A stretch of 64,000 bases of DNA from Saccharomyces mikatae IFO 1815 (taxonomy: Eukaryota; Ascomycota; Saccharomycetes; Saccharomycetales; Saccharomycetaceae), in the NCBI RefSeq assembly GCF_947241705.1, contig NC_079266.1, positions 620,001 to 684,000 of the forward strand, read 5' to 3'. Below are positions 63,711 to 64,000 of the stretch, piece after piece. The notes under the pieces are model-generated. The model saw only the letters and a program-made list of their open reading frames with translations, searched no databases and was not told the origin of the DNA. Position 1 is the stretch's first letter; every line of letters starts with the position of its first letter. The translations under genes and the position numbers were made by a program.

Positions 63711-64000
63711 AAAAAAATTCCGGTCACCATATACTCAGGAAATGATATTATGTCTCTTGCTCATACATAGCCTACAAAGCAGTGAAATAGTTTTACTAAG
63801 TGGTGCCATAAAAGATAGATGGCAATTCCATCCGTGAGCATATTACGCTTGGCAGTGCGTACAAGTCTATGTAAGTACGAGCACTTATCTTGCTAGAATG
63901 CTAACACACAGTCGTGAACACTGCTACATGGCCATGTATGTACAATTCTTAGATATATGGTTTGTGCAGTATGGTCGCGCACATCCTTCGTGACGGATAG
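63711..64000. other. End of window after the AAD gene
   Basis: These 290 bases hold the AAD 3' end and no further gene. No TG1-3 telomeric repeat, X element or Y' sequence is recognised, so the chromosome end, if near, lies beyond the window. Confidence 0.5.

Noticed and set aside
63711-64000. Possible telomere or X element at the window end
   Set aside because: No TG1-3 tract, ABF1/ORC core-X pattern or Y' sequence could be recognised.

Overview
The window is yeast nuclear DNA from a Saccharomyces (sensu stricto) species. Genes in the first 50 kb follow the order and orientation of the right arm of S. cerevisiae chromosome XI: PTR2, RPL40B, MLP1, PCC1, ESL2, PCK1, UBP11, BAS1, SKG1, SIR1, FLO10, NFT1, VBA5, GEX2. 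The proteins are close to the S. cerevisiae ones but clearly diverged (MLP1, SIR1 and NFT1 most obviously), so this is probably a sister species rather than S. cerevisiae. Gene names rest on recalled family sequences, gene order and motifs; no database was searched. Two genes have spliceosomal introns with recognisable GTATGT/GTAAGT, TACTAAC and AG signals (RPL40B, PCC1).

Layout. 1-25.5 kb is a dense housekeeping region: peptide uptake, ribosome/ubiquitin, nuclear basket, KEOPS complex, PIN-domain protein, gluconeogenesis, deubiquitinase, adenine/histidine regulator and a cell-wall-related membrane protein. 25.5-50 kb is the subtelomeric approach: SIR1, a very long gene-free stretch, the flocculin FLO10 with nested tandem repeats, a second 3-kb gene-free stretch, an uninterrupted NFT1, then two exporters (VBA5, GEX2). 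50-53.3 kb holds a solo Ty1/Ty2-type LTR and a seripauperin (PAU) gene.

54-63.7 kb is the most interesting part. It is a compact subtelomeric cluster that lies beyond GEX2, near where the S. cerevisiae chromosome ends. In order: an ADH7-type NADPH alcohol dehydrogenase with one early in-frame stop; the relic of an RDS1-like regulator; a frameshifted FLR1-like drug exporter; an intact aldo-keto reductase close to YPL088W; an intact RDS1-like Zn2Cys6 regulator; and an AAD-family reductase whose usual catalytic histidine is glutamine. Palindromic CGGCCG sites (consensus TCGGCCGA), the motif known for Rds1, occur in two or three copies in each of the three promoter regions of the enzyme and transporter genes. 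They are absent from the promoter of RDS1 itself. I infer a self-contained, Rds1-controlled aldehyde/aryl-alcohol reduction and export module, now partly decayed. It resembles the ADH7-RDS1-AAD3 block at the right end of S. cerevisiae chromosome III, with an exporter and a second reductase inserted.
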